Assembly: GCA_002471195.1 (NCBI GenBank) | Contig: DKPN01000071.1 | Coordinates: forward strand, 1 to 44,598 | Length of the DNA: 44,598 nucleotides | Direction: 5' to 3' | From: Bacteroides sp. UBA7333 | Lineage (GTDB): Bacteria > Bacteroidota > Bacteroidia > Bacteroidales > Bacteroidaceae | In this document: positions 7,291 to 16,572 of the stretch, one piece after another | Position numbering within the stretch: position 1 is the first letter of the stretch | Layout of the letters: each line of letters starts with the position of its first letter | The notes under the pieces: generated by a model | Seen by the model: only the letters and a program-made list of their open reading frames with translations | Databases searched by the model: none | What the model was told of the DNA's origin: nothing | Made by a program: the position numbers and the translations under genes

Positions 7291-10176
7291 TTATCGTTTA
7301 CAGATAGATTTAAAATCGCAATATGAGCATTTCTCAAGCTCGTCGGTTTGACAGAATGGAATTTCGGGATCAAAGATTTCAATCAATAATTGTTGTAAAT
7401 GCTCTTCGAACCGTTCTTCATAAAAAGCAAAATTATTGACGGGCATTTTATCTTTACCTTTACCCATCTCTATTACAGGCGAATAGGTTTCATTTGAGGC
7501 TTTATGAATATACAGTAGTGCCGGAGCTACTTTAAGAGATTGCTGCTTGCACATAATGTACGCATAAAGGAATGTCTGAAATATATAGTTGGCTCTATCT
7601 TTATCGGATGAAAACAACTTTTCTATATTTTCAGGATTTTTGGGTGTGCCTCCTGTTTTATAGTCAACGATGCGCAGTGTGTCGTTTTTGCTATCAATGC
7701 GGTCTATGGTTCCTCCTATTTGCAACTTTAGTGTTCCAAGTTTACTGTTAACTTGAATTGGCTCTTTCACTCTCTTTTCCATGGCCTTCATCTTAAATGG
7801 AGCATAGGCTTTGTCATTGCGCAATAGCTGCTTTAGATATGACACAATAACTTTAGAATTAATGAGTTGTAAACCATTATATTCGGGTTGCGACTGCATG
7901 TCTACTTGAAAGAATACCTCTTTAAAGGCATTGTCAACAAAACTCTGAAGTTTGTATTCGTCTTTAAGTATTCTTTCTAAATCATCTTGTGTGATTTCGT
8001 TGCCATTGCTACAGAGTTGTTTGTAAACCATTTCAGCGGCTAAATGAAAAATAGTTCCAAAAATAGCAGAATCGATCTCGGCACTTACTTCATCCGGCTT
8101 TTTTAATTGTGCGATATAATTAAAATAAAAACGGAGTTTACAATCTAAATATGAGTTCAAAGCCGAAGGCGATAGGGTATAAGCTTTGGGGTTAGAGTTT
8201 AAATCATATCTCGATAACATATCCGAAAGAATTGTTGGATTCTTTTCGATTTTTATTTCTCGCATTGATTGTGGCGACTGGCCGGCTTCAAGATATTCGC
8301 GCTTAATCTCATGATCCCATTCCACCAAAAATTGCAACATAAAGCGCGACCATTCCCCTCTATTCAATCCATCCGATGAGGTATTATACATTAAAGTTAT
8401 ATTTTCGGCTCTCTGAATGAGACGATAAAAATAATAGGCATATACTGCATTTTTATGTTCGATCGTAGTCATCCCGAAAGCTTTGCGCAAGTTATAAGGA
8501 ATGAAAGACGATTCTCCGCCCGATTTGGGCAATTGCCCTTCGTTGACAGATAGTATAAGTAAGTTTTTAAAGTCCAAATTACGTGTTTCGAGTACCCCCA
8601 TTATTTGCATACCTATAGCCGGTTCACCGTGAAATGGGATATTCGATGCACCTAGTATTTTATGAATCAGATGTTTGAATGTGTTTGGTTTGATATTCAA
8701 ATCGCCCGATTCGACTAATGAATTCACTCTTCCGATCAATGTGTAAGTTTTAAATAAAGACTCGCGATAGAGTTGATTGAAAATATCTTCAGATGATTTT
8801 TCTTTTCGATAGATTAAAGATATTTCTTGCAAAAGCTGTAATATGTATTTACTTAATTCTGAAATATTAGTGATGGGTGTAAATACTAGTTGCAAAAAAT
8901 GATCCTTTTTTAATTCGCTAGGCAAAGGGTAGAAACGATTTTTCTTCGTCAATTCGTGCTCTAATGTTTCGGCCTTATCGGAGCTTAATTGTGTATAAGG
9001 GTGTTTCAGTACAATTTGTACGGCTTCATATAGATAACGCCCTTCTTTTGTATTATATCCCTGAGTTTGTAGCTCTAAAATAGCATTGATAAAACTATAT
9101 ACGGGTGTTTGTGCCAGTGGAAAACCCATGGTTACGTTAATGTTTTTCACCTCTTGCGGAATAGAGTGCAAAACCGGCAACAAGATTGCTTCGTTGCACA
9201 ATACTACTGCATTATCTCTCTCTTTGCTGTCGATCAAGTTTTTTGAAGCCCATTCGGGTAGAAAACGTGCTTGAGCATTTTCGGTTGGAGCCGATATATA
9301 GCTTATATTTTTGGGATGTCTTAAGTTATCAAAATATGATTTTCCTAGTTCATTAGGAAAATCACGTAGATTTCTAAGAATAAATTCACCAGCTTCGTGG
9401 AGCGACTTGCTGGCTATATCTTTATTGGTATTTTCTTTTGCATAAAAGAGGTCGTAATCCCAATAAAACAGGGCTTTGTTTTTTTGTTGTAAAATTCCAA
9501 AAAAACGATGCTCCACTTTATTCAATACATTGAAACCTACGAATACAAATTTATCGAATGGAAGTGTATCGGTGTTGATTGTTTCTAATACATCTCTATA
9601 TAGCATACCTTCGTATGCAATTCCCAATTCCATTAAGCGCAATTTAAACCGGCGATATATTTCTCCTAGTTTGTCCCACAATGAAATAAATTTATCTTTT
9701 AATACAGTCTGTTTTTCTAAAGAAAAGTTCTGAAAAAACTGTTGTATCGCCTCTTCTTGTTCTTCATCCAGAAAATCATAATCATTCATTATCTCTTTTA
9801 GTTCTTGAAGATTGGTGAATAGCTTCTCTGCATCGACCATGTTTTTGTCGATATCATCAAAGTCGCTTATCAACAACTCACCCCAGAAATAAAAATCATC
9901 TAACGTTTCATCGCTTTGGGTTTCATCAATGAATATTTTATAAAGCTCGCATACCAGACGTATGGGATCTCCAATTTTTAATGTTGATAATTGCTGAAAA
10001 AGTTGACTGATACTGACATATGCCGGCGACCAAATAGGTTGAATCGATTGTGAAGCCAGATGTTCATTAAAAAATAAACTGGCGCGCTTATTAGGGAAAA
10101 CCAAAGCAACGCGCGATAAGTTGTTTCCGGTTTTTTTATATAAATCTTGTGCTACTACTTGTAGAAACGTTTCCAT
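7291..10176 (-). CDS. addB: AddB-type helicase-like nuclease subunit (PD-(D/E)XK)
   Basis: A 961-residue partner of AddA in a RecBCD-like double-strand-break resection complex. The N-terminus reads LVFPNKRASLFF and shows no Walker A lysine motif, so the helicase half looks inactive. The C-terminal third carries a PD-(D/E)XK nuclease core with IVDYKTGG near residue 837. Four cysteines fit the AddB iron-sulphur staple: Cys679 (LDCKLRFY) and Cys950, Cys953 and Cys959 at the extreme C-terminus (C-x2-C-x5-C). The gene starts 21 bp after the addA stop on the same strand, so the two form an operon. The complex should degrade DNA ends to single-stranded tails for RecA loading. Sequence similarity in this family is low, so the AddB name rests mainly on context and on the Fe-S cysteine pattern. 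Confidence 0.88.
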   Translation of the reverse strand: METFLQVVAQDLYKKTGNNLSRVALVFPNKRASLFFNEHLASQSIQPIWSPAYVSISQLFQQLSTLKIGDPIRLVCELYKIFIDETQSDETLDDFYFWGELLISDFDDIDKNMVDAEKLFTNLQELKEIMNDYDFLDEEQEEAIQQFFQNFSLEKQTVLKDKFISLWDKLGEIYRRFKLRLMELGIAYEGMLYRDVLETINTDTLPFDKFVFVGFNVLNKVEHRFFGILQQKNKALFYWDYDLFYAKENTNKDIASKSLHEAGEFILRNLRDFPNELGKSYFDNLRHPKNISYISAPTENAQARFLPEWASKNLIDSKERDNAVVLCNEAILLPVLHSIPQEVKNINVTMGFPLAQTPVYSFINAILELQTQGYNTKEGRYLYEAVQIVLKHPYTQLSSDKAETLEHELTKKNRFYPLPSELKKDHFLQLVFTPITNISELSKYILQLLQEISLIYRKEKSSEDIFNQLYRESLFKTYTLIGRVNSLVESGDLNIKPNTFKHLIHKILGASNIPFHGEPAIGMQIMGVLETRNLDFKNLLILSVNEGQLPKSGGESSFIPYNLRKAFGMTTIEHKNAVYAYYFYRLIQRAENITLMYNTSSDGLNRGEWSRFMLQFLVEWDHEIKREYLEAGQSPQSMREIKIEKNPTILSDMLSRYDLNSNPKAYTLSPSALNSYLDCKLRFYFNYIAQLKKPDEVSAEIDSAIFGTIFHLAAEMVYKQLCSNGNEITQDDLERILKDEYKLQSFVDNAFKEVFFQVDMQSQPEYNGLQLINSKVIVSYLKQLLRNDKAYAPFKMKAMEKRVKEPIQVNSKLGTLKLQIGGTIDRIDSKNDTLRIVDYKTGGTPKNPENIEKLFSSDKDRANYIFQTFLYAYIMCKQQSLKVAPALLYIHKASNETYSPVIEMGKGKDKMPVNNFAFYEERFEEHLQQLLIEIFDPEIPFCQTDELEKCSYCDFKSICKR

Positions 10177-10197
10177 ATCTAAAATATTTGATTGTAT

Positions 10198-13100
10198 TTA
10201 AAATGATAATTGATTATCAACTCTTTCGATACGTTGTTCGTCAACATACCATAGATAACCACTCATGTTTTTGTATCCCATTGTGCGAAGCAGATTCATA
10301 TATCCCTGAATCTGTTTTGCATATTTTTCGTGGGGACGTCCAAACTTAAAATCGACTACCACGGTTTGTTCACTATCAACCATTACACGATCGGGACGAC
10401 GTGTTTGCAATACACCATTCTCCATATAGATGATAGAACATTCATTAAAGAGTTGCCAATGGGGTGAGTACCAGTTTAATATTTCTTTTTTGCTAAAAGC
10501 TTTATGAGTTAGTTCGCGTATTTCATTTTCTTCTGTCTGCCCCGATATATATCCATCGAATATTAATTTGTCAATTGCCTCATCAATCTTGTCTGTCGAT
10601 TCAATCGTAGAAAAAAGATAATGTAATAACTGTCCACGATTGATAAAACGAAGATCCGATTCAGTTTCGTCTAAGCCCAATATAAAATCGGCCGACTTGT
10701 TGGATTGTCTGAACTCAATTTCGGGTTGCAATGACTGCATACCAATCATTAACTTATTGGGTTTGCAAACTAATTTGTTGGTTGAGATCTTCTCTTTTCT
10801 TTCGGATGATAGGCATAGCTGACCATAGGAGAAACAATCTTCTGTATTATCCCATTCGATACCCAGTTTCTTGGCTACATCGGGCAACGAATTACTTAAT
10901 ATCTGTGACATTGTACCGGCTTGATCTTTTCGTGTCCATATGATCAGATTTTTACTGGCTCGTGTAAATGCAACGTATAGCAAGTTGATACTATCTACCC
11001 ATAACTGCAATCTCTCTCTCTGATAGTCATTGAGATATATCGATGATGCCATTCGTGGTGAATAGTTTACCGGTACAAGATCGATTTCATTGAAGGGAGC
11101 CTCCATTGGCGAACACCAAACGAGTTGTTGATTGGTTTCGTTTTCCATTTTCCAATCACAGAATGGTATTAACACTGTATGAAATTCTAAACCTTTGGAC
11201 TTATGGATTGAATAGACTCGTATTCCTTCAATCTCGCCACTAGGGATGGTTTTTGTCGATAACTTTTCGTTCCAATGGGCAATAAAACCATCCAGTTCCG
11301 AAGAGTTATTTTGCAAATAATCTGTTACAGCATCGAAGAATGCAAATAGATATGCATCTTGTTGAGGAATACAGCTCATCTCGAAAATTCGGAATATATT
11401 TTCTAATAATTCATATAATGGCATTAATCGTAGCTCATTCGATTTCTCGATAAACTCTATTGGCAAATATTTGCCCGTCTTATCTATCAATATATCATTT
11501 ACATCACCGACATGTTGTTTAATTTGTGACTGATAATTCATAGCTAGAGAGGCCAACGATATGGTATCATTGGGATTGGATAAACAACGAATGGCATCTA
11601 TGAGCATGCAAATGGCCGACGATGCATTAAGGCGAAATGCTTCATCGGATACAACTTTACATTTTAGTTCTTTATCAAAATAATCGGCTATAGCAGGTAT
11701 ATTTTTGTTTTTTCGTACTAGTATCGTGATGTCATTTAGTTTAACACCTTGTTGCAATAAACTCTTTACCTCTTCACCCATTCGAAACAATGTTTGATAG
11801 TCGTAGTCGTTTTCTTTATCTTCAACAGGGTCACTCTCTTTCTTTCGCTTTTCGATAGGTATGAAATTAATATTTACAAAGCCTAAGTCTTCCTTTTTAG
11901 AGGTTTGTTGAGCTACATCTGAGTAAGCACTTAATAATTGATCGCAATCTTGATTTAATTCTGAGCGATAGATATCATTCAGATATTGTGTCGCTGCTTT
12001 AAATATTTCGTTGTTAAAGAGAATGATATTACTTTCGCTTCGATAGTTTGTTTTTAATGTCTCGACACGTATATCAAAATGATCTAATTTGTGTTTTAGA
12101 TTATTCAAAATGCCCCAATCTCCATTTCTCCATCTATATATAGATTGTTTCACATCGCCTACAATCAAGCTGTTTGCCCCTTGTGATAAACCTTCTAGTA
12201 ATAGAAGACGGAAATTATCCCATTGCATGCGGCTAGTATCTTGAAATTCGTCAATCATCACATTGCGTATGTTAGTTCCGATTTTTTCGAAAACGAATGA
12301 AGAGTCACCATCTTTTACCAAATCATGTAAAAGCGCATTTGTATCGGATAATAGAAAACGATTATTTTCTCGATTAAGTGTTCTTAATTCATCATCTATA
12401 TCTTTTAATAATTGTAAATTATTAATGTGTTGAAGTGATAACTGACAGCTGTTTACTAAACGGTTATTTTTGTCTCTTAGTCGTTCAGAATCTTGTAGTA
12501 TGCCTATTAAGGTAGTTTCGGCCAAAGCAATAACCGTTTTAGCTGCTGGCGCTGTTTTAGTAGCCCAGTTTTTTGCATCTGCTAAGCAGTCTTCTACTGT
12601 TTTATTACGGATATCATCTCCAATATTACCATTTCTAAGTTTTCTAAAATAACTGCAAATTCCTTTCGATTTCAATTTAAAATCGTCTTCATCTAAACCA
12701 TTGTCATCAATAATTTCTTGAAAGTAATTCGCAAAACCTTTCATGTTCTCTAATGCTGCTTGCTCAATCTCTTTTAAATCGTTTCTATATTGTTGAATGA
12801 GATGAGGGTTTGCCAAAAGCTTTTCTCTAAGCAACTTTCCTTTTTCTATGTAACTTTCATCAAAAATGTTTTTACCGAATTTTTTAATTTCTCCGGCAAC
12901 ATTCCAACGTTTATCGTCAGCTATTCGCTCGTATATATAATCTAGCAACCAACCCAGAGTAGGTGAGTTTATATTGAGCTTTTTAATCATACTATCCACC
13001 GAATCGCTGAGTACTTCAATATTATTAAGCTCGATATTGAGATTGGGTGTTAATTCCAACTCGCGTGCTAGATTACGCATCACAGATTGAAAAAATGAAT

Positions 13101-13425
13101 CGATAGTTTCGACCCTGAATCTACTATAATCGTGTAACATATAATTTAATGCTATTCCTGCTGATTGACGTATCTCAATAGGCTCTTTGTTAGTAGCTTC
13201 TTGCAACTTTTCTAAGTAGGCTTCCGAACCGATGTCACCTTTCCAAATGCCATAAAGCTGTTCGAGTATACGTTCTTTCATTTCAGCAGTAGCTTTATTG
13301 GTAAAGGTTACTGCTAATATCTGACGATATGCTCTTGGATTATCGATCAGCATCTTAATATATTCAACAGCTAATGTGAAAGTCTTACCAGAACCTGCAG
13401 AGGCTTTATATACAACTAATTCCAT
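10198..13425 (-). CDS. addA: AddA-type UvrD-family helicase-nuclease
   Basis: A 1075-residue ATP-dependent DNA helicase and nuclease of the UvrD/RecB superfamily 1A. The N-terminus ELVVYKASAGSGKT holds Walker A, with Lys14. Walker B appears as MIDEFQDTSR, followed by VGDVKQSIYRWRNGD (motif III region) and YVAFTRASKNL (motif VI). The C-terminus has a RecB-type nuclease core with RPDRVM and VVVDFKFG (about 1012-1032). It therefore provides the motor and one of the two nuclease centres of AddAB. It is the first gene of the minus-strand addA-addB operon, and a TAnnTTTG element lies just upstream. Bacteroidetes use AddAB where enterobacteria use RecBCD. No Chi-recognition property can be read from the sequence. 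Confidence 0.92.
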   Translation of the reverse strand: MELVVYKASAGSGKTFTLAVEYIKMLIDNPRAYRQILAVTFTNKATAEMKERILEQLYGIWKGDIGSEAYLEKLQEATNKEPIEIRQSAGIALNYMLHDYSRFRVETIDSFFQSVMRNLARELELTPNLNIELNNIEVLSDSVDSMIKKLNINSPTLGWLLDYIYERIADDKRWNVAGEIKKFGKNIFDESYIEKGKLLREKLLANPHLIQQYRNDLKEIEQAALENMKGFANYFQEIIDDNGLDEDDFKLKSKGICSYFRKLRNGNIGDDIRNKTVEDCLADAKNWATKTAPAAKTVIALAETTLIGILQDSERLRDKNNRLVNSCQLSLQHINNLQLLKDIDDELRTLNRENNRFLLSDTNALLHDLVKDGDSSFVFEKIGTNIRNVMIDEFQDTSRMQWDNFRLLLLEGLSQGANSLIVGDVKQSIYRWRNGDWGILNNLKHKLDHFDIRVETLKTNYRSESNIILFNNEIFKAATQYLNDIYRSELNQDCDQLLSAYSDVAQQTSKKEDLGFVNINFIPIEKRKKESDPVEDKENDYDYQTLFRMGEEVKSLLQQGVKLNDITILVRKNKNIPAIADYFDKELKCKVVSDEAFRLNASSAICMLIDAIRCLSNPNDTISLASLAMNYQSQIKQHVGDVNDILIDKTGKYLPIEFIEKSNELRLMPLYELLENIFRIFEMSCIPQQDAYLFAFFDAVTDYLQNNSSELDGFIAHWNEKLSTKTIPSGEIEGIRVYSIHKSKGLEFHTVLIPFCDWKMENETNQQLVWCSPMEAPFNEIDLVPVNYSPRMASSIYLNDYQRERLQLWVDSINLLYVAFTRASKNLIIWTRKDQAGTMSQILSNSLPDVAKKLGIEWDNTEDCFSYGQLCLSSERKEKISTNKLVCKPNKLMIGMQSLQPEIEFRQSNKSADFILGLDETESDLRFINRGQLLHYLFSTIESTDKIDEAIDKLIFDGYISGQTEENEIRELTHKAFSKKEILNWYSPHWQLFNECSIIYMENGVLQTRRPDRVMVDSEQTVVVDFKFGRPHEKYAKQIQGYMNLLRTMGYKNMSGYLWYVDEQRIERVDNQLSF

Positions 13426-13447
13426 ATATATTCAATTCATTTTTAGG

Positions 13448-13455
13448 CAAAGATA
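13448..13455 (-). promoter_or_regulatory. -7 element for addA
   Basis: TATCTTTG on the minus strand fits TAnnTTTG exactly. It is about 22 nt upstream of the addA start codon. No good TTG was found at the -33 position. Confidence 0.45.
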
Positions 13456-13790
13456 AAATAATATAGAATATATAGTTCGTTTAATCACATTTTATATAAT
13501 AGTATCATTTTATTGTATGTGAAATGTTAAATTCGTTAGTAATTATATTAAAATATTCTTGTGATGAAATAGATTGTTAAAAGCTGTTTTGGAATTCTTA
13601 ACGATATCGGTGTGTCTCTGAAATAGCTGATATATAATGTAGTGTAGTCGTTGTTGTAGATTTTGATACTTCTTTTATTCGATGGTAAGAGATATTTTCT
13701 TAGCATAGTGTTAAATCTTGTATAAGTGTGATTTCATTAGCAATAATAAGCATATTTGGTGATAAATGTCAAATAATACTATATGTTTAG
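13456..13790. other. Gene-free stretch between addA and the metalloprotease
   Basis: AT-rich spacer of a divergent gene pair (total gap 443 bp). I see no open frame of useful length, no RNA-like hairpin and no promoter match in this part. The regulatory signals lie at its two ends and are listed separately. Confidence 0.5.
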
Positions 13791-13820
13791 TAACAAATAG
13801 TCAGATAATAATATTTGTTA
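13791..13820. promoter_or_regulatory. Inverted repeat (possible operator) at the metalloprotease promoter
   Basis: TAACAAATA (13791-13799) and TATTTGTTA (13812-13820) are perfect 9-bp arms separated by 12 bp. The right arm ends one base before the -7 element. A protein bound here would cover the -33 region. No regulator gene is adjacent, so the binding protein is unknown. Confidence 0.4.
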
Positions 13821-13821
13821 T

Positions 13822-13829
13822 TAATTTTG
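13822..13829 (+). promoter_or_regulatory. -7 element for the metalloprotease-SusCD locus
   Basis: TAATTTTG matches TAnnTTTG. The expected start site near 13836 leaves a leader of about 33 nt. There is no TTG at the usual -33 spacing, which would fit an activator-dependent promoter. Confidence 0.45.
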
Positions 13830-13868
13830 CATATCTGAGCTATGTGAAAATATCTATTAAAGTGAAAA

Positions 13869-16508
13869 ATGATAACTAACTATATGACATTAAGAAAAAT
13901 CTTATTTGCGCTTATTGCGATTTCCACTTCATTTTTTGAAATTAATACAGTATCTGCTAACAATAATACTGTTGATGAACTAGATTGGTTTCGTCGTAAA
14001 AAAAAGATTGTTGTTGATAATACAAGTAAAAAATCAACTTTTGATCAACTTACAAATGGAGATAAGGTGACTAAAACTGATATGTTTAATGTATATCAAC
14101 GTGGAGCCGACTATTATTTCGAAGTGCCTACTCATTTGATTGGACGTGATATGCTTGTCGTTAATAAACTGCAACGTGTACCGGAAGAATTGAATGAAGC
14201 AGGTGTTAATAAAGGTATTAACTATGAAAATCAAATGGTTCGTTTCGAACTAGATACAGCTAATAATAAATTATTGGTACGGCAATATAGACCATTACCA
14301 CATTCACCCGAGAATCATGCAATTGCTCAATCGGTGACTGATAATTATATATCACCGTTGATTGCCGGTTTTAAAATCGAGGCATTTAATAATGATTCCT
14401 CATCGGTTGTCATTAAAGTAAATGATATATATGACGGTACTGAAACAAGTATTAATAATATATTTACAAATATCAATTTAGGAACATCTGCCATTAAAAA
14501 TCTATCGAGAATATTATCGATTAAAGCCTTTGATAATAATGTAGTGGCTACATCCGAGTTGACCACTCGTGTTACTGAAGGGACTACAACAATTTATGTT
14601 ACAGTAGAGGTGAGTTCTTCGTTGATGCTTTTGCCTGAAACACCGATGATGGGTCGTATCGATAATGCAAAAGTTGGATATTTTACAAATCCTGTATTGA
14701 ATTATAGCGATGACCAACAACGTGTTGCCAAGAAACATTTGATTACTCGTTGGAGAATGGAACCTAAACCTGAGGATCGTGCAAAATATCTTGCAGGAGA
14801 ATTGGTAGAACCTGCCAAGCCAATTATATTTTATATTGATAATTCTACTCCTTTTCAATGGAGAGAACATATTCGTAGAGGTATTGAAGACTGGCAAGTG
14901 GCTTTCGAAAAAGCAGGTTTTAAGAATGCCATTCAGGCAATACAAGTTACCGATAGTATGACTGTCGATATGGATGATGTTAATTATTCGGTTGTAACTT
15001 ATGTTGCATCAACAAAAGCGAATGCGATGGGCCCTTCTATTATCGATCCACGTTCGGGCGAAATATTGGAAGCTGATATCATTTGGTGGCATAACGTTTT
15101 GGGTATGCTTCAAGAATGGAATACAGTACAAACCGGTACTATCAGACCAGATGCACGAGGAGCAAAAATTCCTGATGAAATGATGGGTGATGCCATGCGT
15201 TTTGTTGCATGTCATGAGGTAGGTCACTCTTTAGGGTTACGTCATAATATGATGGGATCATGGGCTTTTCCAACAGATTCATTGCGCTCTAAAGCTTTCA
15301 CCGATCAGATGAACTCAACATCGTCTTCAATTATGGACTATGCTCGTTATAACTATGTAGCTCAACCAGGTGATGGCGTAACTGCGGTTTCTCCGAATAT
15401 CGGGCCTTACGATATGTTTGCTATTGAATATGGATATCGTTGGTACGATATCAATGATGTTGAAGATGAAAAAGATATTTTGCAAGACTTTTTAAGCAAA
15501 CATAATGGTCGTTTGTTTAAATATAGCGAGGCACAAGATGTGCGCGATGCTGTTGATCCACGTGCTCAGAACGAAGATTTAGGTGATAATTCTATATTGT
15601 CTTCACAATTAGGAATTGCTAATTTGAAACGCATTGTGCCTGAAATTATTCAGTGGACTACTACTGGCGAGAAAGGTCAAACGTACGAAGAAGCATCACG
15701 TCTTTATTATGCCGTGATTAATCAGTGGAATAACTATTTGTATCATGTATTAGCCAACGTTGGAGGTATCTATTTGGAAAATACTACAGTAGGCGATGGA
15801 CAAAAGACATATACATTCGTTGAGAAAAATAAACAGCAAGATGCAGTGAAATTCTTATTGAATGAAGTATTATGTTATCCAAAATGGTTGTTCGATACTG
15901 AAGTAGGAGAGTATACTTATTTATTGAAAAATACACCATTGGGCTTAGTTGAAAATGCTCCTACGCAAGTATTAAAAACAGCTCAATCATATATTTTCTG
16001 GGATTTATTATCGAATAATCGTTTAATGCGTATGTTCGAGAATGAATCGAGAAATGGTAAAAATGCATACACAGCAGTAGAGTTAATGAATGATTTGCAT
16101 AAAAATATATTTGGAATCACCGAAAAAGGAGGTGCACCTGATGTAATGGCTCGTTCTTTGCAAAAGAACTTTGTTGACGCACTTATCACTGCCGCTGCTG
16201 AAAATGAAGGAGTGAAAATTAATAAAAAACTAATGGAAAATCACTTCTTGCTTGACAATCAACAATCGTTGTGTACTGGTGAAGGCCATCATAACTGCTC
16301 ATTGAAAGGTGATAAAATGGGAGCTCGCAGAGAGTTGAACTTTTATGGATCACAAATCAACAGAGTATCTGATGCTATTTCTGTGAAAAGAGGCGAATTA
16401 CTTCGTATCAAAGATTTATTGCAAAATAGATTGAATACGCAAGATATGGCCACTAAGTATCATTATAGAGACTTGATTTTACGAATCAATACCGCTCTAG
16501 GTCTTTAA
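13869..16508 (+). CDS. Secreted zinc-dependent metalloprotease (DUF5117/DUF4953/DUF5118 type)
   Basis: An 879-residue exported metalloprotease. An N-terminal hydrophobic signal segment ends near residue 30; the inner ATG at 13884 (MTLRKILF) is an equally good start and gives a shorter signal. The catalytic motif HEVGHSLGLRH lies at residues 449-459. His449, His453 and His459 should bind zinc and Glu450 act as base, as in the metzincin-like HExxHxxGxxH pattern. The order, a beta-rich N-terminal region (DUF5117-like) followed by the protease domain and a helical C-terminus, matches the large Bacteroidetes family annotated with DUF5117, DUF4953 and DUF5118. It has no T9SS C-terminal signal, so it is probably periplasmic or on the cell surface by another route. 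It precedes susC by 64 bp with no strong terminator, which suggests a shared role in peptide capture. Confidence 0.87.
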   Translation: MITNYMTLRKILFALIAISTSFFEINTVSANNNTVDELDWFRRKKKIVVDNTSKKSTFDQLTNGDKVTKTDMFNVYQRGADYYFEVPTHLIGRDMLVVNKLQRVPEELNEAGVNKGINYENQMVRFELDTANNKLLVRQYRPLPHSPENHAIAQSVTDNYISPLIAGFKIEAFNNDSSSVVIKVNDIYDGTETSINNIFTNINLGTSAIKNLSRILSIKAFDNNVVATSELTTRVTEGTTTIYVTVEVSSSLMLLPETPMMGRIDNAKVGYFTNPVLNYSDDQQRVAKKHLITRWRMEPKPEDRAKYLAGELVEPAKPIIFYIDNSTPFQWREHIRRGIEDWQVAFEKAGFKNAIQAIQVTDSMTVDMDDVNYSVVTYVASTKANAMGPSIIDPRSGEILEADIIWWHNVLGMLQEWNTVQTGTIRPDARGAKIPDEMMGDAMRFVACHEVGHSLGLRHNMMGSWAFPTDSLRSKAFTDQMNSTSSSIMDYARYNYVAQPGDGVTAVSPNIGPYDMFAIEYGYRWYDINDVEDEKDILQDFLSKHNGRLFKYSEAQDVRDAVDPRAQNEDLGDNSILSSQLGIANLKRIVPEIIQWTTTGEKGQTYEEASRLYYAVINQWNNYLYHVLANVGGIYLENTTVGDGQKTYTFVEKNKQQDAVKFLLNEVLCYPKWLFDTEVGEYTYLLKNTPLGLVENAPTQVLKTAQSYIFWDLLSNNRLMRMFENESRNGKNAYTAVELMNDLHKNIFGITEKGGAPDVMARSLQKNFVDALITAAAENEGVKINKKLMENHFLLDNQQSLCTGEGHHNCSLKGDKMGARRELNFYGSQINRVSDAISVKRGELLRIKDLLQNRLNTQDMATKYHYRDLILRINTALGL

Positions 16509-16572
16509 TACGTTTAATTGACACAAAAGAATAGATGTTTATCATCTTTAATATTTTATATCCTAACTATTA

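Noticed and set aside
14514..14945. Antisense frame of 143 codons inside the metalloprotease gene
   Set aside because: Its composition (many Cys, His, Ser and Asn) is that of a shadow frame, and the sense strand codes for a conserved protease.
16509..16572. Possible terminator AGATG-TTTAT-CATCT between the metalloprotease and susC
   Set aside because: The stem is only 5 bp, much weaker than the 12-20 bp hairpins at other gene ends here, so the genes are taken as potentially co-transcribed.
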